24,692 nucleotides of DNA, taken from NCBI GenBank assembly GCA_964528605.1, contig CAZGSV010000045.1:1-24692 (forward strand), read 5' to 3'. Origin of the DNA: CAZGSV01 sp964528605. GTDB lineage: Bacteria > Armatimonadota > Zipacnadia > CAZGSV01. The notes beneath the pieces are model-generated. The model had not been told where the DNA came from, made no database searches, and saw nothing but the letters and a program-made list of their open reading frames with translations. Position numbers and translations under genes: made by a program. Position 1 is the first letter of the stretch, and the number at the start of each line of letters is the position of its first letter. Of the stretch, positions 8,061 through 16,183 are shown piece by piece.

Positions 8061-9268
8061 ACGGCGCCCGTGGCCGCGGGCCCCAGGGGCACGAGCGTGC
8101 GGAAACTCTCCAGCCAGAACGCCTTGCGCAACGCCTCGCGGTAGGACACGGCCAGCTCCAGCGGCTGGCGGCCGAAGAACTGGGCGTCGTCGGGCGTGAC
8201 GGTGAGGATCCTCTTGCCCCTGGCGTCCAGTCCGGCGGTGCCGTCCTGGCCCGCCACCGGCTGCACCTCGTAACTCTCCAGATTGTCGCGCATGAGCACG
8301 CCGAGGGTGCCGGCGGCTCGCTCGGCGCGGTCAAGGGCCGCCGCCTGCTCCTCGCCCACGGGGACGCTGAAGACAACGACCTGGTCCACCTTCACCTGAT
8401 AGACAGGGGTGCCGTTGACCTCAGCCTGCACGACTTCAGGGGCGGGGGCGTTGGTGGCCAGGCGGCGGTTGATGGGGATGCCCTCGCGGTGGAGGACGCG
8501 GATGACGTTGACGATTCTCTCGGCGTAGTCTGGGTGGGTGCGCTCGATGCCGGGGTCGGGCTGGAAGGCGGAGGGGGAGGAGCCCATCTCCTCCAGGAAG
8601 GTGAGCAACCCGACGGGGGAATAGCCGCTCTTGGCCAGGTATCCGACGGTGGTGGTGTCCGCCTCGGTCTCGAGGGCGATGGAGTACCCGCCTTGCGAGG
8701 CGATGCGGACGACCTCACCGGCGAGGTAGAGGAGCGAGGCGGTGTCCACCTGCCCGCCGGCGGCGAACGCGCCGACCAAGGCTACGAGCAGGGCGGACTT
8801 TTCCTGCATCTTGGCGTCGCGCTCGATCTGCCGGATGACGTCGTGATGGCATGCGTGGGCGACCTCGTGGGCCAGCACGCCGGCGAGTTCGTGGTCGGAG
8901 CGCACCAGGCGCAGCAAGCCGGTGGTGAGGTAGAGGTGGCCGCCCGGGCCCCAGGCGCCGTCGGGCTTCTTGAGGGCGCCGGGCACGGCAAAGGCGTTGG
9001 CTTCCTTGTCCCCAATGATGGAGATCTTGTACTGGGCGTCCGGGAACTCGCTTTGGGCCACGACCGCGACGAGCACTCGTTGGACGCGGGCTAGGGCCTC
9101 GGCATCGTCAACGAAGGTGGACTGGTTGGCAACGAATTCCTCGGCAGCCGGTTCGATGGTGGCCTCGCGGGACCAGTCCCACGGCGCCTGCTCCGCCCAC
9201 CCCGCCACCTGCAGCCCGGCGAGAAGGGCCAACACCAGCAAGAGGAAACCTGCGTGCGTCTTTCTCAT
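8045..9268 (-). CDS. Secreted M48-family zinc metalloprotease
   Basis: This is probably a periplasmic or extracytoplasmic zinc peptidase related to the BepA/LoiP group. The chosen product has 407 residues. A signal peptide covers about residues 1-25 (MRKTHAGFLLLVLALLAGLQ, cleavage likely after AGWA), with no lipobox. The M48 core spans about 45-260: NAFAVPGA, the zinc motif HEVAHACHHD with His134, Glu135 and His138, and ETEAD at 200-204 for the third ligand. About 150 residues follow (from about 260) that I do not recognise; they lack obvious TPR helices. The ATG at 9268 is preferred over an upstream open frame because it begins the signal peptide. An extended -10 lies just upstream. Substrate is unknown; quality control of exported proteins is a family-based guess. 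Confidence 0.9.
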   Translation of the reverse strand: MRKTHAGFLLLVLALLAGLQVAGWAEQAPWDWSREATIEPAAEEFVANQSTFVDDAEALARVQRVLVAVVAQSEFPDAQYKISIIGDKEANAFAVPGALKKPDGAWGPGGHLYLTTGLLRLVRSDHELAGVLAHEVAHACHHDVIRQIERDAKMQEKSALLVALVGAFAAGGQVDTASLLYLAGEVVRIASQGGYSIALETEADTTTVGYLAKSGYSPVGLLTFLEEMGSSPSAFQPDPGIERTHPDYAERIVNVIRVLHREGIPINRRLATNAPAPEVVQAEVNGTPVYQVKVDQVVVFSVPVGEEQAAALDRAERAAGTLGVLMRDNLESYEVQPVAGQDGTAGLDARGKRILTVTPDDAQFFGRQPLELAVSYREALRKAFWLESFRTLVPLGPAATGAVQSML

Positions 9269-9280
9269 TTCTCCACTGAG

Positions 9281-9289
9281 AGTATACCA
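9281..9289 (-). promoter_or_regulatory. Extended -10 promoter element for the M48 gene
   Basis: On the minus strand the sequence reads TGGTATACT, an extended -10 (TG-N-TATACT, five of six matches). No good -35 is present at 16-18 bases, as is usual for extended -10 promoters. Only 12 bases separate it from the ATG, so the leader would be very short and the GTGGAG ribosome-binding site partly lost. Confidence 0.45.
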
Positions 9290-9322
9290 CCCAGCCCCGG
9301 CGCCAACCCATTGGGCGCGGTC

Positions 9323-9368
9323 ATCCGGAGGGGCACGGCTTGGTACAGCAAGAAGGCCCCCTCCGGAT
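9323..9368. repeat. 11-bp perfect inverted repeat with 24-base loop
   Basis: ATCCGGAGGGG at 9323-9333 is exactly complementary to CCCCTCCGGAT at 9358-9368. The loop contains a smaller CTTG...CAAG pairing. No T-run follows on either strand, so it is not a standard intrinsic terminator. It could be an operator, a structured RNA or a relic of a small element; only one copy is seen in this window. Confidence 0.7.
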
Positions 9369-9478
9369 CGCTCCCCAGCGTCCACCGCACTCCCGGACGG
9401 AGGCCTTCGAGGGCACCAACACGCCGGCGGCGGGCGGAGTTCCCGAAGCTCGATTCTCTATCGGTTTTGCCGAGGCAT

Positions 9479-9507
9479 TTGCAGGCGCGGCGGATTGCTG
9501 ATAGCAC
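9479..9507 (+). promoter_or_regulatory. Possible promoter for the polytopic membrane protein
   Basis: TTGCAG, a 17-base spacer and TAGCAC lie upstream of the membrane protein gene. The -35 is fair (four of six) and the -10 poor (three of six). Transcription would begin near 9514, leaving about 80 bases before the ATG at 9595. Confidence 0.25.
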
Positions 9508-9594
9508 TTTCAGGCTGTGAGTGGTCCTGCTCCCGACGGTATCGGCCTGGGTTGTCCGGCTGCGGCGCCCCCTGCAGCGGGGACCCAAGCCCGG

Positions 9595-11499
9595 ATGCGA
9601 ACGCTGACCCTGCGAGCAGTGCTGCTGGGCTTGCTGCTCATCCCCGTGCAGTGCTACTGGGTCACGATCATCGAAGTGCGCTGGTACATGCTGGACGGCT
9701 CCTGCCTGCCGCTGTTCGTGGAGCCGGTGTTCTTCCTCTTTGTGCTGACGCTGGCCAACCTGCTGCTCCGGCTGGTCTGGACCGAGAAGGCGCTCACCCA
9801 GGGCGAACTGCTGGTCATCTACATCATGCTGGTGATGTCCATGACCATCTGCGGGCACGACACGCTGCAGAATCTGTTTGGGGTCCTGGGCCACGCCTTC
9901 CGCTTCGCCACGCCTGGGAACAAGTGGGAGTCCCTTTTCTGGAGCCAGATACCGCGCTGGCTGTTTGTGGACGATCGGGCGCAACTGGCGAACTTCTACG
10001 AGGGGCACGGTTCGCCGTTCACGCCTGAGGCGCTGCGCGTGTGGGGGCCCCGGCTGGTCAACTGGGGCATCTTCGTGGCCGCGCTGGTAGCCTCGCTGCT
10101 GGCCCTGGCATTTCTGCTGAGCCGGCCGTGGAGCCGAGATGAGAGACTCTCCTACCCCATCATTCAGGTACCCATGCGACTCACCGATCAACAGGGCCTG
10201 GGCCTGCTGCGGAACCGCACCATGTGGCTGGGGTTCGGGCTGGTGGCGCTGGCGGACGCCTACAATGGCCTCAACGCTTACTACCCCAACGTGCCGCAGT
10301 TGGAGTTGCGGCAATACCCCCTAGGCGACTACTTCACGCGGCCGCCGTTGAACGCGGTGCAGGGCACCAACATTTCCTTCTACCCGTTCATGATCGGCCT
10401 GGCCTACTTCCTGCCCCAGGATTTGCAGTTCTCTTGCTGGTTCTTCTTCGTGCTGCGACTGGTGGAGCGAGTGGTGGGGAGCGCGGTGGGGTGGGACCAG
10501 GTGCCCGGGTTCCCCTTCTTCAACGAGCAGGGGTCGGGGGCGTGGCTTGGTCTGGCGTTCATCGCGCTGTGGGGTGCGCGACGGCACCTATGGGCGGCGG
10601 GCCGACATGCGCTGGGGATGAGCAGTTACCTGGCCCGCGAGGAGAAGCGCTGGCCCTACGCGCTCGCCATGCTGACGCTGCTGGGGAGCGGCGTTTACTT
10701 CTGGGCGTTCGTGCACGCGATGGGAATGACCGCGCCCATCGCGCTGATGTTCTTTGTCATCTTCTTTCTGCTGAGCATCGCCATCGCGCGGGTGCGGGCC
10801 GAACTGGGGGCGCCGCACGAGATCTACTTCGTGAACCCGGAGCAGATAATCGCAGCGATGGTGGGGACGGCGCGACTCGGCATGGCAAACAAGACGGCGA
10901 TCAACTGCCTCTACTGGTTCAACCGATGCTACCGCAACCACCCGATGCCGAACGAGGTGGAGGCGCTGAAGATGGCGGAGCAGCGATCGCTGAGCGTGGG
11001 CAGCATTGCCATCGTGACCCTGATCGGGGCGCTGGCGGCCATTCCCGCGACCTACTGGGCGAATCTGAAGGTCACTTACACGTACGGCGCGGCGGCGTCC
11101 TGCCAAGGCTTCAAGGATTGGCTGGGGTGGGAGTCGTTCGAGCGCCTGCAAGACTGGATACAGAACCCCGCGTATCCCGACCGGACGCGGCTGGGTTTCA
11201 TGGGGTCCGGCTTGGCGTTGGTGCTGGGGTTGAAGGTGCTGCGCTCGATCTTCCCGGCCTTCCCTCTGCATCACGCGGGCTACCCGCTGGCCATCAGTTT
11301 CGCCATGGACTACTTCTGGTTCGCGTTCCTCATCAGTTGGGTGGTGAAGACGCTGATCTTGCGCTACGGTGGCCACTCGGCCTATCGCAAGAGCGTGCCG
11401 TTCTTCCTGGGGCTGATTCTGGGGGACTACGTGGCCGGGTCGGTGTGGGCGATTATCGGCCCGCTGAGCCAGCGAGAGACCTACAAGATCTTCATCTGA
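9595..11499 (+). CDS. Large polytopic membrane protein resembling the DUF6785/DUF6784 group
   Basis: The predicted product has 634 residues and about 13 hydrophobic segments, starting with LTLRAVLLGLLLIPVQCYW and ending with FFLGLILGDYVAGSVWAIIGP. Recognisable stretches include MSMTICGHDTLQNLFGVLGHAF, RDERLSYPIIQVPM, NISFYPFMIGLAYFLPQD and ELGAPHEIYFVNPEQIIAAM. From memory these match the DUF6785/DUF6784 membrane proteins, which look distantly like oligopeptide-transporter (OPT) proteins; transport is inferred and no substrate is known. The start is uncertain: ATG at 9595 has GGGGA 11 bases upstream, whereas GTG at 9517 would add a Pro/Ala-rich tail unlike a membrane protein N-terminus. The 3' end overlaps the convergent SIS gene by 8 bases. 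Confidence 0.8.
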   Translation: MRTLTLRAVLLGLLLIPVQCYWVTIIEVRWYMLDGSCLPLFVEPVFFLFVLTLANLLLRLVWTEKALTQGELLVIYIMLVMSMTICGHDTLQNLFGVLGHAFRFATPGNKWESLFWSQIPRWLFVDDRAQLANFYEGHGSPFTPEALRVWGPRLVNWGIFVAALVASLLALAFLLSRPWSRDERLSYPIIQVPMRLTDQQGLGLLRNRTMWLGFGLVALADAYNGLNAYYPNVPQLELRQYPLGDYFTRPPLNAVQGTNISFYPFMIGLAYFLPQDLQFSCWFFFVLRLVERVVGSAVGWDQVPGFPFFNEQGSGAWLGLAFIALWGARRHLWAAGRHALGMSSYLAREEKRWPYALAMLTLLGSGVYFWAFVHAMGMTAPIALMFFVIFFLLSIAIARVRAELGAPHEIYFVNPEQIIAAMVGTARLGMANKTAINCLYWFNRCYRNHPMPNEVEALKMAEQRSLSVGSIAIVTLIGALAAIPATYWANLKVTYTYGAAASCQGFKDWLGWESFERLQDWIQNPAYPDRTRLGFMGSGLALVLGLKVLRSIFPAFPLHHAGYPLAISFAMDYFWFAFLISWVVKTLILRYGGHSAYRKSVPFFLGLILGDYVAGSVWAIIGPLSQRETYKIFI

Positions 11500-12232
11500 G
11501 GTAGTTGACGCGGTCGCCGTACTGCTCGATGAGGCGCTCGTTGTGTTCGGTACCACCGGGGTAGTTGGCGGGCATGAAGACCGGCGGCGGGTGCCCTTTC
11601 TCGACGAGGAGCGCGACCGTCTCCATCGCCAGCGCGTGCAGGATGGCGCAGCCGACGGAGGTGGAGGTGGGCCCCATTTTGAGCCCCAGACCTGGCACCT
11701 CGATAGAGGCGTCGCCGGGCTCGGAGAGGTTGTCAATGACGATGTCGGCGAAGTCGTGCATGTGCTTGCCGCTGGGGTGGCGGGAGGGGGCCGCGGCGGT
11801 GTAGGCGCGGGAGGTGACGCCAATGACGGTCATGCCGCGCTTCTTGGCTTCTTGGGCTAGTTCCACAGGCACGGCGTTGCGGCCGGAGGTTGAGACCAGG
11901 ATGAGGGCGTCCCCTGCCTTGGGGCGGACGCCGTCGAGGATTATGGCCGCGTAGCCCGACAGCCTTTCGACCTGAGAACTCACGGTTACGGGGCGGACGT
12001 CGAGTTGTAGGCCGGGCGCGAAGATGGCGTTGATCAACATCAGGCCGCCGGCGCGGTAGAAGACGTCTTGGACCACGAGGCCCGAGTGGCCGCAGCCGAT
12101 GCCGTAGATGGAGCCGCCGTTGCTGACGCAATGGGCCAGGGCCTCGGCCGCGCGGGCGAGGTTCTCGCGCTGTTCCTGACGCACGCGGCCTAGCGTCGCC
12201 AGCAGTTTGTCGAAATAGTCGTCCGTGAGCAC
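11492..12232 (-). CDS. SIS-domain protein, UPF0309-like (copy 1)
   Basis: This is a 246-residue single SIS-domain protein of the type usually called UPF0309 or sugar isomerase domain protein; the fold binds phosphorylated sugars. It shows GIGCGHSGLVVQDVFYRAGG (about residues 44-63), LILVSTSGRNAVPVELA (about 110-126), SRHPSGKHMHDFADIVIDN and the C-terminal ANYPGGTEHNERL. The Gly-His-Ser and Ser-Thr-Ser-Gly elements expected for phosphosugar binding are intact. GTG at 12232 is supported by GGGAGG seven bases upstream. It is the last gene of the block that begins with the debranching enzyme, 29 bases after its paralogue. Reaction unknown; N-acetylmuramate or hexosamine phosphate handling is a possibility from the superfamily only. 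Confidence 0.88.
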   Translation of the reverse strand: MLTDDYFDKLLATLGRVRQEQRENLARAAEALAHCVSNGGSIYGIGCGHSGLVVQDVFYRAGGLMLINAIFAPGLQLDVRPVTVSSQVERLSGYAAIILDGVRPKAGDALILVSTSGRNAVPVELAQEAKKRGMTVIGVTSRAYTAAAPSRHPSGKHMHDFADIVIDNLSEPGDASIEVPGLGLKMGPTSTSVGCAILHALAMETVALLVEKGHPPPVFMPANYPGGTEHNERLIEQYGDRVNYLR

Positions 12233-12261
12233 CTTCGCGCCTCCCTGCGCCTGGGCTGAGG

Positions 12262-13002
12262 CTACAGCCCCGTCTCTTCGAACTGCTTGCGCGCCCGCTC
12301 GTTGTAGCTAGCCCCGTCGGGCAGGTTCACGCTGCGGTAGAGGTGCGGGCGCTTGCCGCGCTTGAGCAGCCGCGCGATGATCTCCGCGGTGAGGGCCCAC
12401 AAGGCGTACATGGTGGCGACGCCGGAGGTGGGGCAGGCCTTGGTGTCCAACTCTTCGAACTCGACGATGGCGTCGCCGGGCACGCCGCAGTTGTCAATGA
12501 CCACGTCGGCGACTTCGAAGAGCCGCTTGCCGCTGGTGTGCTCGCTGCGGCACTCGCGCGCAAAGGCGACCGAGGTAATGGCGACCACCTTGAGGCCGCG
12601 GGCGCGGGCGCCAATGGCCACCTGAACGGGGCGCGGGGTCTTGCCCGAGTTCGAGATGACGATGAGGCAGTCGCCGGGGCGGATGTTGGCGTTGTCGAGC
12701 GCGAACTCCACGGTGCGCTCGGCGCGCTCCGCCGGGCCCATCTCGGGCAGGCGTCCCTTGTGGCCAGGCGGGAGCGGGTGGCTGACGACGGAGCCGATCT
12801 CGATGGGGAAGATGGCCAGGAAGCCGCCGGCGCGCCCAAGGGGCTCCTGCGGGGCGTGGCCGGTGGAAAAGATGTGCAGTGCGCCGCCTGAGGCCAGGGA
12901 GTCGGCGATCACCTCAGCGGCCTGAGCGATGGCTTCGGCTTGCGTAGTTTCGATCTGGCGCAGCACGGCGCCGCACAGTTGAAAGTACGCCTGGGCAGAC
13001 AA
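12262..13002 (-). CDS. SIS-domain protein, UPF0309-like (copy 2, divergent)
   Basis: This protein is also 246 residues and is clearly related to its downstream neighbour, but it is more divergent. Its first loop reads HIFSTGHAPQEPLGRAGG, with Ala-Pro-Gln where the family usually has Ser-His and copy 1 has Ser-Gly. The second loop LIVISNSGKTPRPVQVA and the EHTSGKRLFEVADVVIDNCG segment are conserved, as is the ending SVNLPDGASYNERARKQFEE. The start is TTG at 13002, supported by a GGGGGGAG site six bases upstream; no better ATG or GTG is near. A tandem pair of equal length in one operon suggests paralogues that may work together or have split substrates. Confidence 0.87.
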   Translation of the reverse strand: MSAQAYFQLCGAVLRQIETTQAEAIAQAAEVIADSLASGGALHIFSTGHAPQEPLGRAGGFLAIFPIEIGSVVSHPLPPGHKGRLPEMGPAERAERTVEFALDNANIRPGDCLIVISNSGKTPRPVQVAIGARARGLKVVAITSVAFARECRSEHTSGKRLFEVADVVIDNCGVPGDAIVEFEELDTKACPTSGVATMYALWALTAEIIARLLKRGKRPHLYRSVNLPDGASYNERARKQFEETGL

Positions 13003-13040
13003 AGTGAACTCCCCCCTTGTGAGGAGCGGCAGCCTTAAGG

Positions 13041-14048
13041 TTACCCGCGGGGTTCGACGGCTACGTGGTAGCCGAGTTTGCGCAGGGACATCTCGGCCGC
13101 GAAGCGCACCAGAGGGCTGTCCTCAACGCGCGCCTTGCGGAGGGCGCGAATGATCTTCTCGTCCTTGGGCGGGGCGCACAGCCCGAGCGAGCGCGCGGAG
13201 GCCCAGCGCACGTCCTCATCGCGATCGCTAAGGCCCTCCAGCAGCGCCGGCACAGCCTCGCGCATGGCGAGGAAACCGAGCGCGGAAGCGGCGTATTGGC
13301 GGACGGCGGCGTCGCCGTCAGTGCGCAAGGCCTCCATGAGCGCCGGCCCGCAGCGCCGCGTGCCCACCAGAGCGAGCGCCTCGGCGGCCACCTCGCGGAC
13401 GTGGGCGTCCTGGTCCTTCAGCAGCCGCAAGAGCGCTTCCTCGGAGCGCGGGTCCTTGTCGAGCATGGACATACCCAGGGCCGCGCTCTTGCGCACCCAG
13501 GAATCGGTGTCGTTGCTCAACTGGACCAGCGGCGGGATGGCGTTGGGCCCGTCGAGCAGGCCCAGCGCTTCGGCGACTGACTGGCGGACCATGGGCTCTG
13601 GGTCAGCAATGGCCTGCACGGCGACGTCGGCGCCTTCGGGATCGTAGCAGAACTCGAGCACCAAGAGCGCGCCCATGCGAGTCTGCCACTGCGGGTTCCG
13701 CAGCAGCCGGGCCAGTTGCTCCTTGGACACCTGCCAGTAGTCGTCAACGAGTTGCTGCCACCTGAGCACGGCCTGGGTGCGCAGTTCGGCGTTGGCACTC
13801 TCGAGCGCCCGCACCAGGGGCGCCAACTCCCGGCGCTGCTTATCGAGGGGCATGTTGGGATGCGTTGCTTTGGGGCGCGCGCCGCGCTGGAGTTCGCCGC
13901 GGGTGAGTTCGTAGGTCCGGGCGATCTCTTGTTCAGGGGTGACAGTGATGCCGGTACGCTTCTCCCGCTCGATACCACAGCCGAAAGCCGGCAGTAGGAC
14001 AAGCAGAAGGGACGCCAGGCCTGCAAGCCACCAGAGACGGTTCTTCAT
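13041..14048 (-). CDS. HEAT-repeat lipoprotein
   Basis: The product has 335 residues. An N-terminal lipoprotein signal is visible: MKNRLWWLAG followed by LASLLLVLLPAFGC, with the lipidated Cys at 24 (AFGC, an acceptable though not classic lipobox). From about residue 75 to 330 the protein is a solenoid of HEAT/PBS-lyase-type repeats of about 31 residues, e.g. DPEPMVRQSVAEALGLLDG, DTDSWVRKSAALGMSML, DAHVREVAAEALALVG, DAAVRQYAASALGFLA and DEDVRWASARSLGL. Such solenoids bind proteins and have no catalysis of their own. ATG at 14048 is chosen because it begins the signal peptide; the ribosome-binding site is weak and it lies 22 bases after the debranching enzyme, so coupling is likely. Partner unknown. 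Confidence 0.88.
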   Translation of the reverse strand: MKNRLWWLAGLASLLLVLLPAFGCGIEREKRTGITVTPEQEIARTYELTRGELQRGARPKATHPNMPLDKQRRELAPLVRALESANAELRTQAVLRWQQLVDDYWQVSKEQLARLLRNPQWQTRMGALLVLEFCYDPEGADVAVQAIADPEPMVRQSVAEALGLLDGPNAIPPLVQLSNDTDSWVRKSAALGMSMLDKDPRSEEALLRLLKDQDAHVREVAAEALALVGTRRCGPALMEALRTDGDAAVRQYAASALGFLAMREAVPALLEGLSDRDEDVRWASARSLGLCAPPKDEKIIRALRKARVEDSPLVRFAAEMSLRKLGYHVAVEPRG

Positions 14049-14070
14049 GGGCCAATTCACAGGCGGCAGT

Positions 14071-16113
14071 CTAGTTGCCGGGCGTCTCCACGTCAACCGC
14101 AGGAGCCGCGGCGGCCTTAGAGCGGAGCCGGAGGCGGCCAGCGCCGGCGTCTTCCACCAGGGCGCGAAGCAGTTCGGCCACGCTCCAGGCCTGGGCGATG
14201 CAGCCGACGGGCGCGTGCGGCAGGTCGCCCTCAAAGATCTCGGAGACGGAGCCCAGGCCGGCCTCCTCCAGATGGGGACAGAAGCGGGTGAGGAAGCGGG
14301 CCGCGCGGTCGCGGACCTCCGCGGTGGGACCGTGGGCGCGCACGTAGGCGGTGATAAAGTGCCCCAGCAGCCAGGGCCAAACGGCGCCCTGATGGTAGGC
14401 GGCATCGCGCTCCGGCTGGGGGCCGCGGTAGTGGCCGTGGTAGCGCTCGTCCGAGGCCGCCAGTGTGCGCAGGCCGTACCGCGTCAGCAACTCCCCCTCC
14501 ACGGCCTGGACGACGGGCCGCCAGTAGCGGCGCGGGAGCACGGGGTAGCGGAGACTGAGGGCGAAGATCTGATTGGGCCTCACACTCGCGTCGCGGGATT
14601 CGCCATCCACGCAGTCGTAGAGCATTCCCTGCGCCTGGTTCCAGAAGACGCGCGGGAACGAGGCGCCCGCGTGCTTGGCCTGCGCAGCCAGCGCGGTGGC
14701 CAGGTCTGCCTTGCGCGCCCGGCGGGCAAGCGCCTGCGCCACGCGCAACGCGTTGTACCACAGTGCATTGACTTCAACGGCCTTCCCCTGGCGCGGCGTG
14801 ACGACCCAATCTCCCACCTTGGCGTCCATCCAGGTCAGTTGCCACTGAGGCCCTCCGGCGCGGAGCAGCCCGTCTTCCTCGACACGGATGTCATAGCGGG
14901 TGCCGCGGGTGAGCCATTGGATGATGTCGGTCAGCACCGGCAGGGCGGTCTCGCAGCCGAAGGCCCAATCGCCGGTCTGGCGACAGTACCAGTCAACGGC
15001 GTGGAAGAGCCATAGGGTGGCGTCCACGCTGTTGTAGTCGGGCTGCGCGCCGCCCTCGGGGAAGCGGTTGGGCACGAGCCCCTGGTCCACAGCGCCCAGC
15101 CACGTCTGCAGCACTTCGCGCGCGAAATCGTAACGGCCGGTTCCAAGGGCCAGGCCGGGCAGCGCCACCAGGGTGTCGCGGCCCCAGTCGGCGAACCAGT
15201 GGTAGCCTGCGACCACCGAGGCCTGGCCATCGGGGCGGCGCACCAGGAAGTGATGGCACGACTCCCCCAGCGCCCGCGCCAGGGTGCGACCGGAGAACGC
15301 GGACTTCCTGCTCACACGCTCGCGCTCCGCCGCCGCGGTGTCCACCGAGGCGGGGTCGAAATCGGCAAGCACCAACTCGAGTTGGGCCCCCGGTTCGAGG
15401 GTGGCTTCGAGGGCTCCGGGGGCGAACAGGTCCTCGCTGAAGTCGAGGCCGCGCTCGAGTTCGCGCTGGTACTCGAGGCGGCGGTACCAGTCCGCCCCGG
15501 GCTGGAAGCGGCCGCTGGAGTAGCGCATCCAGACCTCGGGCGCGCCCGCATAGACGCGGAATCCCAGGCGGCCGGGCAGCAGGCGGGCCCGGCCATTGGC
15601 GGCGGGGTTCGCCTCAATAAGGTGGTGGTAGTCACGCACCGCCAGAAAAGGGATCACACACAGCGAGACCGGCTGGGGGGCGGCCGCCAGTTGGTAGCGC
15701 ACGACGGTGGCGTTGGCGCCCGGCACCGCGAAGACGCTCTTGATCAGGCAGGACTGGCCCAGCCGGTACTCGAACTTGGGGTAAGGATCGAGTGCAAACT
15801 GGTGCAGGTTGAGGTGTCCTTCGGGATGGATGACCGCGGGGTACTGGTTGGCGGACAGGGGATAGCGGTCATCGCCCAGTTGAACCCACTCCTCCAGTTT
15901 GGCCACCAGCACCGTACGCGCGAGGCCCGGGGAGTAGGCGCCGACCAGCAGGCCGTGGTAGCGGCGAGTGTTGAGGCCGATGATGGTGGAGGAGGCGTAG
16001 CCGCCGTTACCGTTGGTCTCGAGCCACTCCTTGCTGAGGGCGCGGCTGAGGTCGTGGCAGACGTCGCTGCCGAAGCGGATGAGACAGTCACGAGTGAGCG
16101 CTAATGCACGCAT
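14071..16113 (-). CDS. Glycogen debranching enzyme, GH133 type (amylo-alpha-1,6-glucosidase)
   Basis: This enzyme is expected to remove alpha-1,6-linked branches from glycogen or related glucans. The product has 680 residues. The N-terminal domain (about 1-260) carries LETNGNGGYASSTIIGLNTRRYHGLLV, characteristic of archaeal/bacterial GDE proteins. The C-terminal domain (about 270-670) is an alpha/alpha barrel with WFADWGRDTLVALPGLAL (Asp313), YNSVDATLWLFHAVDWY, GKAVEVNALWYNALR, RPNQIFALS and AAYHQGAVWPWLLGHF. These acidic and aromatic motifs are the expected active-site region. No signal peptide is seen, so it is cytoplasmic. ATG at 16113 is preferred over an upstream in-frame start at 16182 because homology begins there. 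It is the first gene of a minus-strand block with a lipoprotein and two SIS proteins. Confidence 0.93.
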   Translation of the reverse strand: MRALALTRDCLIRFGSDVCHDLSRALSKEWLETNGNGGYASSTIIGLNTRRYHGLLVGAYSPGLARTVLVAKLEEWVQLGDDRYPLSANQYPAVIHPEGHLNLHQFALDPYPKFEYRLGQSCLIKSVFAVPGANATVVRYQLAAAPQPVSLCVIPFLAVRDYHHLIEANPAANGRARLLPGRLGFRVYAGAPEVWMRYSSGRFQPGADWYRRLEYQRELERGLDFSEDLFAPGALEATLEPGAQLELVLADFDPASVDTAAAERERVSRKSAFSGRTLARALGESCHHFLVRRPDGQASVVAGYHWFADWGRDTLVALPGLALGTGRYDFAREVLQTWLGAVDQGLVPNRFPEGGAQPDYNSVDATLWLFHAVDWYCRQTGDWAFGCETALPVLTDIIQWLTRGTRYDIRVEEDGLLRAGGPQWQLTWMDAKVGDWVVTPRQGKAVEVNALWYNALRVAQALARRARKADLATALAAQAKHAGASFPRVFWNQAQGMLYDCVDGESRDASVRPNQIFALSLRYPVLPRRYWRPVVQAVEGELLTRYGLRTLAASDERYHGHYRGPQPERDAAYHQGAVWPWLLGHFITAYVRAHGPTAEVRDRAARFLTRFCPHLEEAGLGSVSEIFEGDLPHAPVGCIAQAWSVAELLRALVEDAGAGRLRLRSKAAAAPAVDVETPGN

Positions 16114-16126
16114 AGGCACCCGTGCC

Positions 16127-16155
16127 AGTTTCGGCTCGCGGCGTGCGCGCGTCAA
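16127..16155 (-). promoter_or_regulatory. Possible promoter for the debranching-enzyme operon
   Basis: On the minus strand TTGACG (five of six matches) is followed after 17 bases by GAAACT (three of six). Predicted transcription starts about 7 bases before the ATG at 16113, which would give an almost leaderless message. The strong -35 is the main support. Confidence 0.35.
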
Positions 16156-16183
16156 GCCCGGGCAGGATAGGAGCAGGTCCACC

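Larger units (their letters stand above)
9269..9594. other. Divergent intergenic region between protease and membrane protein
   Basis: This 326-base region separates two divergent genes. It holds the extended -10 of the protease gene, a strong inverted repeat at 9323-9368 and a possible promoter for the membrane protein at 9479-9507. An in-frame GTG at 9517 could extend the membrane protein by 26 Ala/Pro/Gly-rich residues, so part of this stretch may be coding. I see no separate gene in it. Confidence 0.6.

Noticed and set aside
9269..9385. An N-terminal extension of the M48 protease to 9385
   Set aside because: It would bury the signal peptide behind 39 Gly/Arg/Pro-rich residues and cover the likely promoter.
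10224..11504. A 426-codon plus-strand frame inside the membrane protein gene, and a 411-codon minus-strand frame at 10588-11823
   Set aside because: Both overlap the membrane protein gene out of frame; their translations are Gly/Ala/Arg- or His/Pro-rich without hydrophobic or family pattern.
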